18,966 nt of DNA from NCBI GenBank assembly GCA_028823075.1, contig JAPKCE010000006.1, forward strand, positions 1 to 18,966. The letters run 5' to 3'. Each line of letters opens with the position of its first letter. The stretch's first letter is position 1. A program made the position numbers and the translations under genes. The notes beneath the pieces are model-generated. The model ran no database searches. It saw nothing but the letters and a program-made list of their open reading frames with translations, and was not told where the DNA came from. Below, piece by piece: positions 7,286-14,529 of this stretch. This stretch comes from Myxococcota bacterium. Lineage in GTDB: Bacteria > Myxococcota > UBA4151.

Positions 7286-7920
7286 AAACGCCAGCCTCCG
7301 CTCAGGTGGACCACACTTCCCGTTACCTGTTCTGCCTCATCGCTGAGTAGGTAGCGAACCAAGCTGCACAATTCGAAAGACGCAGCTTGACGACCAGCCG
7401 GAACAGAAAAACGACAAACCTGTTCACTGGTTTCATTATGCAGCAACCCCGGCGCGATGAGGTTGCAGGTGAGCCCGTGCTCGGCCTCGGTGGCGGCGAT
7501 GCTACTGCTTAAACTGAGCAGGCCAGTTTTCGCCGCAGCGTATGCAGCTTGGTTCTTTTCCGGACGCTGAGCTTGGACACCTGCGAGGCCGAAAAAGATA
7601 ATGCGCCCCTGGGCATTTCTCAAACCTTGGCGGCAAAAATGATAAGCGTAAAAGGCAGAATCTAAGTTGCCGGCCATCACCTGACGCCAAGTCTCGGGCT
7701 CACAGCGGTCGATCGGCTCATGAACGAAAGGACCAACACAATGAATGAGTGCGAACAGGCCTTGATCCAGTTCAGGCTGCAGAGCTCGCCAAGAATCGAC
7801 ATCACAGACATCAAGCGAACGTCGTTCTGGAGCCAAAATATCATAATCGCCCGAGAGGTCGGCGCAAAGCACCGAGCCAGCATGACCTCGAGCGCCCGTG
7901 ATAAGGATTTTTTTTCTCAA
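7282..7920 (-). CDS. SDR-family oxidoreductase-like protein, atypical active site
   Basis: This is a Rossmann-fold short-chain dehydrogenase-like protein of 212 residues. The nucleotide-binding loop is TGARGHAG (residues 8-15), a TGxxGxxG form usual in extended SDRs. The body is classical: N85 in the helix-4 position, YAAAK with Tyr127 and Lys131, and a C-terminal VTGSVVHLSGGW stretch. The residue 13 before the Tyr, normally the catalytic Ser, is Gly114 (FFGLAGV), so normal dehydrogenase chemistry is doubtful. I start it at TTG 7920, which forms a TTGA overlap with the stop of the preceding gene and sits just before strand 1; no ATG or GTG fits, and the longer in-frame extension to 8016 would overlap that gene by 100 bases. 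Its first codons contain a run of eight A. Its substrate is unknown. Confidence 0.82.
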   Translation of the reverse strand: MRKKILITGARGHAGSVLCADLSGDYDILAPERRSLDVCDVDSWRALQPELDQGLFALIHCVGPFVHEPIDRCEPETWRQVMAGNLDSAFYAYHFCRQGLRNAQGRIIFFGLAGVQAQRPEKNQAAYAAAKTGLLSLSSSIAATEAEHGLTCNLIAPGLLHNETSEQVCRFSVPAGRQAASFELCSLVRYLLSDEAEQVTGSVVHLSGGWRL

Positions 7921-8600
7921 GGGATGAGGAAACCCCGAGCTTGAGCGACCTGCCACAAGATAAAGTCGCCAGAACCCTCGCCGTGCAAACCGTAATCGGC
8001 GAGGGCGGCGCCGCAAACCTGTTCGGGCTCACCGCTCTCATCCCAATCGATAGAGTTTCCCGCCTGCAAACAATTCAAAACATGTTCGGCGTGGCTGCGG
8101 CAGGCAGCGGTGTTGCGTGCCTGCACGGCAAAGCCGGCATGTTCTTCGATCCAAGTGAGCATATCATAAAGGCGACGCGAGGCGTCTCCCCCGTTAATGC
8201 ATAACAAAGAGTAGCTCGTACCGTCTCGACGCGGCGGGCGCTCACCATCGGCAACGCAATCGGGAACAGGGTGCTGCCAGTTGTGGTCCTGCAAACCCTC
8301 GAGGTGGTCGCGCAGAGCAGCGCTTTGCAAAGCCATCTCACCCGCTTCGGTTTTAAGGGCCTCAAGATCGCTCTCGTCATCGATCGCTACCTCAAAGCTC
8401 TGTCTCCGCAACAAGTACACGCGGCAGCGCGCTTCGGATTCCCAAAGCCGTAACTTGGCCTCACCGCCAGCCTCGTCTTTAAGCGCTGCCCAATCGCTTT
8501 GTTGCCAGGGCGAAGGCAGAGCAGTGCACAGCTCGGCCGATTCCAGTGAACTCAAATCGGGTAGGCAGGAGCACAGAAAAAGCAGCATCAAAGCACGCAT
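7917..8600 (-). CDS. Putative lipoprotein, unknown function
   Basis: I do not recognise this 227-residue protein. It begins with a short hydrophobic signal (MRALMLLFLCSC), with a possible lipobox Cys at residue 12, followed by an acidic, Cys-containing mature part. It has many Cys and Trp residues (for example WQQSDW, DHNWQHPVPDC, NTAACRSHAEHVLNC, EQVCGAALADYG), suggesting disulfide bonds in the periplasm or at the outer membrane. No enzyme motif is seen. Its ATG directly follows the TAG of the TolB-like gene, and its stop forms a TTGA overlap with the SDR start. It is therefore probably translated with both. Other members of its family are likely only in close relatives, but that is inference. 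Confidence 0.72.
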   Translation of the reverse strand: MRALMLLFLCSCLPDLSSLESAELCTALPSPWQQSDWAALKDEAGGEAKLRLWESEARCRVYLLRRQSFEVAIDDESDLEALKTEAGEMALQSAALRDHLEGLQDHNWQHPVPDCVADGERPPRRDGTSYSLLCINGGDASRRLYDMLTWIEEHAGFAVQARNTAACRSHAEHVLNCLQAGNSIDWDESGEPEQVCGAALADYGLHGEGSGDFILWQVAQARGFLIP

Positions 8601-9362
8601 CTACCAGCCCCCCAGCCAGGCATAGGAAGCGACACCGAAGGCCAGAGCAGCACCACTAAACAACCAACGAGCCTGCACCACCTTGCGCCGCGCCAAGGAG
8701 GCATGAAATGGACCCAGAATACGATCATCAGTTTGGAGTAGCGCTGCATCGGCGGCGGATAAAGCCTGAATCTGAGCGGCGATGCCAAAGCCCGCCAAGG
8801 TCGCTGCCCCCAAACCTAGGCTGAGACCGAACAGCGGCACCTTGCCGGCTTTAAGCACCGCCATCTCAGCATCGCTCGGCGGCGGCCCGCCCAAGGCTTG
8901 GCGCATCTTCGCCGCTGAGATGCGAGCCAAGGCGGTCAGAGCGCCCGCTTCGGCCTCGTGGGTTTCACGCAGCAGCACTTTTAGGTTGCCGTTTTTAGTA
9001 TCGATCAATTTAAGGTTGAGGATGAACTGCCCCTTAAAGGAAGCCAGCGAACCGCTCAAAATATAGCGAGCCTCAAGGGCCTTGGCTAAATCTAAAATAC
9101 AATTTTTCTGCTGACAGCCCAAGGCGCTTTGCTCGGCTTTGAACTCAAGAGTTTTTCGTAGATCGGCGGCCGAAAGCACCTCGACTTTAGCCCCGGCTAA
9201 AGCACTAACGATCGCATCGCCCAAAACCTCGAGGCGCGCCTCGTCAAGTTCGGTACCGTTGACCAAATCGAGGACGATGATCTTGGCTCGCTGGTCCGCT
9301 TCGGCGCTCAACTGCAAAGGCGCGCTGAGCAAAGCAAAAGCAGCAAAGGGCGCGAGAAACAC
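8601..9362 (-). CDS. TolB/CsgG-like secreted protein with C-terminal membrane helices
   Basis: The 253-residue protein has an N-terminal signal peptide (about residues 1-20, ending LQLSAEA). Residues 26-135 form a domain like the TolB N-terminal/CsgG-type fold common in myxobacterial lipoproteins: the strand KIIVLDL, then a helix LGDAIVSAL, EVLSAADLR, a Cys pair (Cys83, Cys88), an 'EARYILSGSL' segment and a final strand FILNLKLID. Two hydrophobic segments follow at about 177-198 and 232-253. GTG at 9362 is chosen because AGGGAG lies about six bases upstream; GTG at 9389 gives a longer but poorer start. It is the first gene of a four-gene run and is divergent from the hydrolase gene, separated by only 56 bases. 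It may sense or tether something at the envelope, but no ligand can be named. Confidence 0.78.
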   Translation of the reverse strand: MFLAPFAAFALLSAPLQLSAEADQRAKIIVLDLVNGTELDEARLEVLGDAIVSALAGAKVEVLSAADLRKTLEFKAEQSALGCQQKNCILDLAKALEARYILSGSLASFKGQFILNLKLIDTKNGNLKVLLRETHEAEAGALTALARISAAKMRQALGGPPPSDAEMAVLKAGKVPLFGLSLGLGAATLAGFGIAAQIQALSAADAALLQTDDRILGPFHASLARRKVVQARWLFSGAALAFGVASYAWLGGW

Positions 9363-9418
9363 TTTTGACTCCCTCACGAAAACTGGCACAGGCCAAGGCG
9401 AGCCAGAGGATGCAACAA
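9363..9418. promoter_or_regulatory. Divergent promoter space (candidate)
   Basis: These 56 bases separate the start of the TolB-like gene (minus) from that of the metallo-hydrolase (plus), so they should hold at least part of both control regions, though promoters could also overlap the coding starts. A TTGACT at 9365-9370 resembles a -35 box, but no convincing -10 box is seen at the usual distance. Sites for ribosomes are visible: CAGAGG (plus, before 9419) and AGGGAG (minus, before 9362). Confidence 0.3.
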
Positions 9419-10099
9419 ATGAATGGATCGAATCAACCCCGAGAGCAACTGCTGGTCGACTGCACGCCAGTAACCATGTTTCAGATGAACTCCTGGATAT
9501 GTGGGGACCCCGTGAGCAAAGACGGCGTGCTTATCGACGCCGGAGGCGAACCAGAGAAACTGCTGTCGATGATAGAGCGCAGCAATTTAAACATTCACGC
9601 TATTTTGCAAACCCACGGTCATCTCGACCACGCTGGCGGCATTAAAGCGCTCAAAGACGGCCTGCTCGTACGCCCTGTATATCTGCATAAATCTGAGCAT
9701 CCCATCTACGATACCGTGGAAGAGTCGGCGGCCATGTTCGGCATGGGTTATGTACCGCAGCCGCCACCGCCGGACCATTATGTTGAGCAAGACCAGGTGC
9801 TCGAATTTGGAACCATCTCAGCGCGAGTTATCTTTCTTCCGGGGCATACGCCGGGCGGAGTCGCCTATGTTATCGGCGGCCATATCTTCGTTGGTGACAC
9901 CATCTTTAAGGGCTCGGTAGGGCGCACCGATTTACCCTTCGGCGACACGCCAACTTTGGTGCGCAGCCTGCAACTGCTGATGCAAGAAGACGATGAACTG
10001 ATCGTTCATTCGGGTCATGGGGGCGACACCACCATCGGCGAGGAACGCCGCACTAACCCCTTTGTTCAGGCGGCGTTAAGCGGCCAGGTTTGGGCCTAA
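9419..10099 (+). CDS. Metallo-beta-lactamase-fold hydrolase, glyoxalase II-like
   Basis: This is a 226-residue protein with a complete set of dinuclear metal ligands: THGHLDHAGG (His66, His68, Asp70, His71), His143 in PGHTPGGV, Asp160 in FVGDTIF and His200 in HSGHGG. These fit the glyoxalase II-like group, which hydrolyses thioesters such as S-lactoylglutathione, but the substrate is not fixed by these motifs. I use ATG at 9419, with an AGAGG ribosome site about eight bases upstream; an in-frame TTG at 9365 would run into the opposite-strand start. No signal peptide is seen, so it is probably cytoplasmic. Its TAA overlaps the TAG of the convergent RCC1 lipoprotein gene (CTAA, 10096-10099). 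It stands alone on its strand between two minus-strand genes. Confidence 0.9.
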   Translation: MNGSNQPREQLLVDCTPVTMFQMNSWICGDPVSKDGVLIDAGGEPEKLLSMIERSNLNIHAILQTHGHLDHAGGIKALKDGLLVRPVYLHKSEHPIYDTVEESAAMFGMGYVPQPPPPDHYVEQDQVLEFGTISARVIFLPGHTPGGVAYVIGGHIFVGDTIFKGSVGRTDLPFGDTPTLVRSLQLLMQEDDELIVHSGHGGDTTIGEERRTNPFVQAALSGQVWA

Positions 10100-12009
10100 A
10101 AGCGAGTCACCTCGACGGGGGTGAAACGAACAACCTGGTCATCTAACCCAAGCTGTCCAAAATTGTTGTTACCCCAACAGTAGAGTTTGCCTTGGTCGTT
10201 TCGTGCACAGGCATGCTCGCCACCAGCGGCCACTTCGATCACCCCTTCGATACCACCAACGGGAACCGGCGCTCGGCGGCGCGACGAAGCTGAGCCCTGG
10301 GCACATTGACCAAAAAGATCGGCTCCCCAACAACGCACCTGTCCATCGGTGGTCGCCACAACGGTAAAGTTTGTGCCGGCGCTCAGATGAGTCACCGTCC
10401 CGGCAGCTGGCACATTTACTGGCCGCGCCGCGTTTTGAAAGGAATCGTTACCGAGTTGACCAAAGAAGCCAAAGCCCCAGCATGCGAGCTGCCCATTGCG
10501 ACCGGCAACGCAGGTATGGTGACCTCCTGAGCTGGCCTGGGCGACAGACGTCAAGCCGACCACCAAACCGGCTGAGCTGCGCAGACCTTGTTGTGGCAAA
10601 CCATCGCCGAGTTGACCGTGGGTGGCGCGCCCCCAACAGGCCACCTGCCCTGTGTTCCCAACGCTGCAGGTGTGGCTCGCCCCGGGCGCCATATTAATGG
10701 TCGAGGAGACGCCGATGACGCGACCGGGAGCAATCTGCTGAACACGGTTTTCATTCCCGAGTTGCCCGTATTGATTATAACCCCAACACCAAGCCGTGCC
10801 GTCAGTTTGCAAGGCGCAAGTATGGTAGGCGCCAGCAAAGACCAGGGCGACATCATCGAGATTTTGCACCCGAACGGGCTCCGAACTGGAGTCGGTGCTG
10901 CCACTACCGAGTTGACCGCGATTATTACGCCCCCAACACCAAACACGGCCGTTTTCGGCTACCGCACAGCTGTGCTCCGCGCCGCTAGCGATATGGCGGG
11001 TTTCACCCAGCGCGGCGACAATGCGCGGGCGCGCAGAAAAATCCCCTTGGCCGCCAACTTGCCCGTGATTGTTATGACCCCAACAATAGACGCTACCGTT
11101 CGATTTACGGGCACAACTATGTTTTGAGCCCATGCTCAATTTAACCACCTCGGCGCGACACTGAAAACAGCCATCGCCGGGCTCAATATTGCCGTCATCA
11201 CAATCCTCGCCGCGGTTGACTTCGCCATCACCGCAGGCCGCTAACCGGCAATTCTGGGTGCAATTCTCCCCGGGAGGATCGCAAGCTTCGTAATCGTCGT
11301 GCCCAACCGCAAGATCGATGCGCAAATGACCATCGCCGCAATTCGCCGCAACGCAAGAGCTCGTGCAGGCATCTAAGTCGCTGATATTACCATCATCGCA
11401 CTGTTCTTCACCTTGATGGAGCACGCCGTCGCCGCAAGCCGCCGGTTGACATGAATTGGTGCAGTCATCCCCGGGTTCGTCGTTTCCGTCGTCGCAGGCT
11501 TCGCCATCTTCAAGCACACCGTTGCCGCAGCCTTCCGAGACACAATCGTCGCGGCAGCCGTCACCGGATTCGGTGTTGCCGTCGTCGCAACCTTCACCCA
11601 TATCGAGCACACTATTACCGCAGGCTTCGACAGCGCAGCTCTCGTTACAACCGTCACCGGCGTCGGTGTTGCCGTCATCACAGCCCTCAAAACCGCCCTG
11701 GTGGGCCTGCAGGTCGAGACGCAAAATCCCGTCGCCGCAGCGGCCTATAACGCAAGCGCTTGTGCAGCCGTCCTCGTCGATGATGTTGCCGTCATCACAA
11801 TCCTCGCCATCGGCGATGCGCCCGTTACCGCAACCCATGCTGAGGCAAGCGTTATCGCAGGCATCAGTGGGGTCGGAATTGCCGTCATCACATTCTTCGT
11901 TGGCATCGACGAAGCCATCACCACAAAGCGCCGCAACGACCACCTCATCATCGGGACAGGCAGCGAGCATAACCAGGCAACTGCAGAGCAGAGCAAAGGA
12001 CTTGAGCAT
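10096..12009 (-). CDS. Secreted lipoprotein: eight Cys-rich (DUF4215-type) repeats plus seven RCC1 repeats
   Basis: A 637-residue lipoprotein. Signal peptide and lipobox: LVMLAAC with Cys18, then PDD (an Asp at +3). Residues 29-287 hold eight Cys-rich repeats of 29-39 residues with a CGDG...CDDGN...C...C pattern, as in the myxobacterial DUF4215 family. Residues 288-637 hold seven RCC1-type repeats of about 50 residues, each with a CWG..N..GQLG-like core, enough for one seven-bladed propeller. Most blades also carry a Cys before and at the CWG, which could close a disulfide. The protein is probably exposed at the surface and may bind ligands; an enzymatic function is not evident. ATG at 12009 has GGAG six bases upstream; a longer in-frame extension to 12192 is not supported and overlaps the divergent gene. 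The 3' end overlaps the hydrolase stop. Confidence 0.92.
   Translation of the reverse strand: MLKSFALLCSCLVMLAACPDDEVVVAALCGDGFVDANEECDDGNSDPTDACDNACLSMGCGNGRIADGEDCDDGNIIDEDGCTSACVIGRCGDGILRLDLQAHQGGFEGCDDGNTDAGDGCNESCAVEACGNSVLDMGEGCDDGNTESGDGCRDDCVSEGCGNGVLEDGEACDDGNDEPGDDCTNSCQPAACGDGVLHQGEEQCDDGNISDLDACTSSCVAANCGDGHLRIDLAVGHDDYEACDPPGENCTQNCRLAACGDGEVNRGEDCDDGNIEPGDGCFQCRAEVVKLSMGSKHSCARKSNGSVYCWGHNNHGQVGGQGDFSARPRIVAALGETRHIASGAEHSCAVAENGRVWCWGRNNRGQLGSGSTDSSSEPVRVQNLDDVALVFAGAYHTCALQTDGTAWCWGYNQYGQLGNENRVQQIAPGRVIGVSSTINMAPGASHTCSVGNTGQVACWGRATHGQLGDGLPQQGLRSSAGLVVGLTSVAQASSGGHHTCVAGRNGQLACWGFGFFGQLGNDSFQNAARPVNVPAAGTVTHLSAGTNFTVVATTDGQVRCWGADLFGQCAQGSASSRRRAPVPVGGIEGVIEVAAGGEHACARNDQGKLYCWGNNNFGQLGLDDQVVRFTPVEVTRF
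10099..11148 (-). repeat. Seven coding RCC1-type repeats
   Basis: Protein-level tandem repeat within the lipoprotein gene. The seven units start with a GSKHSCA, GAEHSCA, GAYHTCA, GASHTCS, GGHHTCV, GTNFTVV or GGEHACA segment, each followed after about nine residues by CWG and then GQ(L/V/C)G or a close variant. The sixth unit departs from the rest: its first Cys is Val and its GQLG is GQCA. DNA identity between units is low, so this is an old repeat. Confidence 0.85.
11149..11925 (-). repeat. Eight coding Cys-rich repeats (CDDGN type)
   Basis: Protein-level tandem repeat with units of 31, 31, 39, 31, 31, 32, 35 and 29 residues. Six Cys per unit is the rule (CGxG, CDDGN, C...C). Units 3 and 7 carry a longer insert, RxDL..G...(F/Y)E.C, in place of the short GE.C segment. 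Parts of the DNA are nearly identical between units: a 23-base stretch occurs at both 11189-11211 and 11786-11808. Confidence 0.88.
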
Positions 12010-12144
12010 GATAATCTCCAATGTTGACTTAGCGCGCTCTGCTCCTTCTCGCCAATCGCTCACCGGCTCGCAGCAAGCCGAAGCAACTTTACCTTCGCTC
12101 CCGGCTGCGCAAAGACAGCGCCGCAACAGATAAAGGGCGCCTCT
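12010..12144. promoter_or_regulatory. Divergent intergenic space, promoters likely
   Basis: These 135 bases separate the lipoprotein gene (minus) from the 3-hydroxyacyl-CoA dehydrogenase gene (plus) and should carry both promoters. Visible elements: GGAG just upstream of the lipoprotein ATG, and AAAGGG about seven bases before the ATG at 12145. TTGACT at 12024-12029 resembles a -35 box but has no clear -10 partner. No inverted repeat of note was seen. Confidence 0.4.
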
Positions 12145-13005
12145 ATGAACATCGAGAACATTACCGTACTCGGCGCCGGAACCATGGGTCATGGCATCGC
12201 CGTCAACGCTGCAACCGCTGGTTACCAGGTCGTTCTCAGCGACATTAGCGAGGAGGCCGTCACGCTGGGCCTAGAGCGCGCAGCTGCCTTTTTGGAAAAA
12301 GGTGTCGCCCGCGGCAAAACCAGCGCCGAAGATCGTGATGCGGCCCTCGCCCGGCTGAGCGGCGAGTCCAACTTTAGCCTCGCTGTAGCAAAGGCGGATC
12401 TGGTCATCGAGGCAGCCCCCGAAAACCTTGAGTTGAAGCGGCGGATTTTTAGTGACCTGGGTCGAGATTGTCCAAAACATACCCTCCTCGCTTCCAACAC
12501 CAGTTCCTGCTCGGTCACCGAAATGGCGCTCGCTAGCGGCCGACCTGACCGCGTCATCGGCGCCCACTTTTTCAACCCCGTGCCGATTATGAAGCTGCTC
12601 GAAGTGATCACCACGGAACATACCTCCGCCGAGACCCTGGCGGCCTTGAAAGATTTCGCGCTGCGTTTGGGTAAAACCACAGCCGTGATCAAAGACTCTC
12701 CTGGCTTTGCCACCTCTCGCCTAGGGATCGCGATCGCCCTCGAGGCCATCCGCATGGTCGAGCAAGGCGTTGCCGAGCCCGGCGACATCGATACCTGTAT
12801 GGAGCTCGGTTACCGCTTCCCGATGGGGCCCCTACGGCTGACCGATTTGGTCGGGCTCGATGTGCGCCTGGGTATCGCCGACACCATTTTCTCGGCGACC
12901 CAATCTGCGGTCTTTAAGGCACCCGAACTGCTGCGCGAGATGGTCGCCGCAGGCAAGCTCGGGCGCAAATCGGGCCAAGGGTTTTACAGTTACAGCGACA
13001 GTTAA
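12145..13005 (+). CDS. 3-hydroxybutyryl-CoA / 3-hydroxyacyl-CoA dehydrogenase
   Basis: The 286-residue enzyme would oxidise 3-hydroxyacyl-CoA with NAD, or run in reverse. Motifs: the Rossmann loop GAGTMGHGIA (10-19), SNTSS with Ser120, His141 in GAHFFNP, Glu153 in KLLEV, and KDSPGF. His141 and Glu153 form the usual catalytic pair. The residue that is Asn in the animal enzyme (PGFxxNR) is Ser191 here, a variant I recall from several bacterial members, so activity may differ. The C-terminal domain, with MGPLRLTDLVGLD and GRKSGQGFY, is complete. Its length is normal. It starts a plus-strand set with an aldehyde dehydrogenase 65 bases downstream and a TPR protein. Promoter probably in the divergent gap upstream; ribosome site AAAGGG. 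Confidence 0.95.
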   Translation: MNIENITVLGAGTMGHGIAVNAATAGYQVVLSDISEEAVTLGLERAAAFLEKGVARGKTSAEDRDAALARLSGESNFSLAVAKADLVIEAAPENLELKRRIFSDLGRDCPKHTLLASNTSSCSVTEMALASGRPDRVIGAHFFNPVPIMKLLEVITTEHTSAETLAALKDFALRLGKTTAVIKDSPGFATSRLGIAIALEAIRMVEQGVAEPGDIDTCMELGYRFPMGPLRLTDLVGLDVRLGIADTIFSATQSAVFKAPELLREMVAAGKLGRKSGQGFYSYSDS

Positions 13006-13070
13006 CAGCATTGTGCAAGGCGCGGGAGCGTGCCAGCAAAGCGCCAACATTAGCCGAAAGGGCCTTTAAT

Positions 13071-14528
13071 ATGAGCTTTCCAGAACATCTGATCATCGGC
13101 GGAGAAAAGGTCAAACCGGCCAGCGGCGCAACTTTCCAAAGTATTAATCCAGCCGACGAGTCGGTGGTTTGCGAGGTCCCAGAGGCCGGCGTAGCCGAAG
13201 TCAATCAAGCGGTCGATTCGGCCCGTGAGGCTTTTGATGACGGCCGCTGGAGCGATCTTGCGCCGGCAAAGCGGGCGCGCGTCCTGCGCAAACTCGCTGG
13301 TCTTGTGCGCACCAACAACGCCGAACTGGCGCGCCTCGAAACCCTCGAAGTGGGGAAAACCGACTTCGACGCGGCTAAGATCGAGATCCCGACCGTTGCC
13401 AATATTTTGGATTATTACGCGGGCTATACCGACAAACTCTGCGGTGAAACCCTACCTAGCGAAGCCGGCGTTTTGCGCATGACCCTACGCCAGCCCGTGG
13501 GAGTCGTCGGCGCCATCACGCCTTGGAATTTCCCATTGCTGCTCGCAACTTGGAAGTTTGCACCCGCCTTGGCCATGGGAAACACCTTGGTTCATAAGCC
13601 GGCTAAGGTCTCAAGTTTATCGGCGTTGCGCTTTGGTGAATTGGCGCTCGAGGCTGGTGTTCCCGCTGGCGTACTCAACATCGTCCCCGGCGCAGGCGGC
13701 GTGGTGGGTGACGCCATCGTCGGTCATCAATCGGTGGATAAAATTAGCTTCACCGGCTCCACCGCAGTGGGCATTGGTATTCAGAAAAAAGCAGCGGACA
13801 CGCTTAAGCGCGTCACCCTCGAACTGGGCGGTAAATCGCCTAATATCATCTTTGAAGACGCCGACTTAAAGGCTGCTGTACGCGGCGCCATGACCGGAAT
13901 ATTTTATAACAAAGGTGAGGTCTGTGCGGCAGGTAGCCGTTTGCTGGTGCAGCGTTCGATCTACAAAGAGGTCTGCGCCGCGGTAGCCGAACAGGCTGCT
14001 AAGTTCGTGCCTTCGGCGCCAGTTCCCGGTGACCCGCGTTCAGCGCGCATGGGACCCCTGGCCTCAAAATCGCAATACAACTCGGTGCTCGAACTCATTC
14101 AGATCGGTAAAGACGAAGGCGCCAATTGCCTGACTGGTGGCGGCGCCCACGACAACGGCACGGGCAAGGGGTTCTACGTCCAACCGACGGTCTTTGCCGA
14201 TGTGCAAAACAGCATGCGTATTGCTCAAGAAGAGATTTTTGGGCCTGTGCTCTGCATCATCCCCTTCGACACCGAAGACGAAGCCATCGCCATTGCCAAC
14301 GACTGCGCTTACGGCCTGGCTGCAGCGGTTTGGACCCGAGACGTAGGCCGGGCGATGCGCGTGGTGCGCAAAGTTCAAGCCGGTACCGTTTGGGTGAACG
14401 CCTACAACCTATACGACCCGTCGCTGCCCTTCGGCGGCTTTAAAGCCAGCGGTTATGGCCGTGATCTTGGCTCGGCAGCCCTGGGATCCTACACCGAAAC
14501 CAAATCGGTGTGGATGAACTTGAGCTAA
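13071..14528 (+). CDS. NAD(P)-dependent aldehyde dehydrogenase (betaine/amino-aldehyde-like)
   Basis: This is a full-length 485-residue aldehyde dehydrogenase. Catalytic residues: Asn153 in PWNFPLLL, Lys176 in HKPAK, Glu251 in LELGGKSP and the nucleophile Cys285 in NKGEVCAAGSR. The EEIFGP and PFGGFKASGYGRDLG segments complete the family pattern. It would oxidise an aldehyde to the acid. The NKGEVCAAGSR setting is of the kind seen in betaine aldehyde, aminobutyraldehyde and related dehydrogenases, so the true aldehyde is unknown. I chose ATG at 13071 (AAGGG eight bases upstream) rather than a TTG at 13011. The stop is followed by the TPR gene after one base, so those two are probably one transcript, perhaps with the dehydrogenase upstream. 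Confidence 0.93.
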   Translation: MSFPEHLIIGGEKVKPASGATFQSINPADESVVCEVPEAGVAEVNQAVDSAREAFDDGRWSDLAPAKRARVLRKLAGLVRTNNAELARLETLEVGKTDFDAAKIEIPTVANILDYYAGYTDKLCGETLPSEAGVLRMTLRQPVGVVGAITPWNFPLLLATWKFAPALAMGNTLVHKPAKVSSLSALRFGELALEAGVPAGVLNIVPGAGGVVGDAIVGHQSVDKISFTGSTAVGIGIQKKAADTLKRVTLELGGKSPNIIFEDADLKAAVRGAMTGIFYNKGEVCAAGSRLLVQRSIYKEVCAAVAEQAAKFVPSAPVPGDPRSARMGPLASKSQYNSVLELIQIGKDEGANCLTGGGAHDNGTGKGFYVQPTVFADVQNSMRIAQEEIFGPVLCIIPFDTEDEAIAIANDCAYGLAAAVWTRDVGRAMRVVRKVQAGTVWVNAYNLYDPSLPFGGFKASGYGRDLGSAALGSYTETKSVWMNLS

Positions 14529-14529
14529 A

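Noticed and set aside
7921..8016. In-frame extension of the SDR gene to 8016
   Set aside because: It adds an Arg-rich stretch unlike the family before strand 1 and overlaps the preceding lipoprotein gene by 100 bases.
11149..11925. CRISPR-like or satellite periodicity of about 93 bases
   Set aside because: Unit lengths vary by codons, the units differ in sequence, and all are in frame within a coding region.
11456..12133. Long plus-strand open frame across the Cys-rich repeats
   Set aside because: It lies antisense to a lipoprotein gene with signal peptide and clear repeats. The Pro/Ser-rich translation is what repeated GAT/GAC/GGC codons give on the other strand.
12010..12192. In-frame extension of the RCC1 lipoprotein gene to 12192
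   Set aside because: The extension would bury the lipoprotein signal 61 residues inside and overlap the divergent dehydrogenase gene. ATG 12009 has a good ribosome site.
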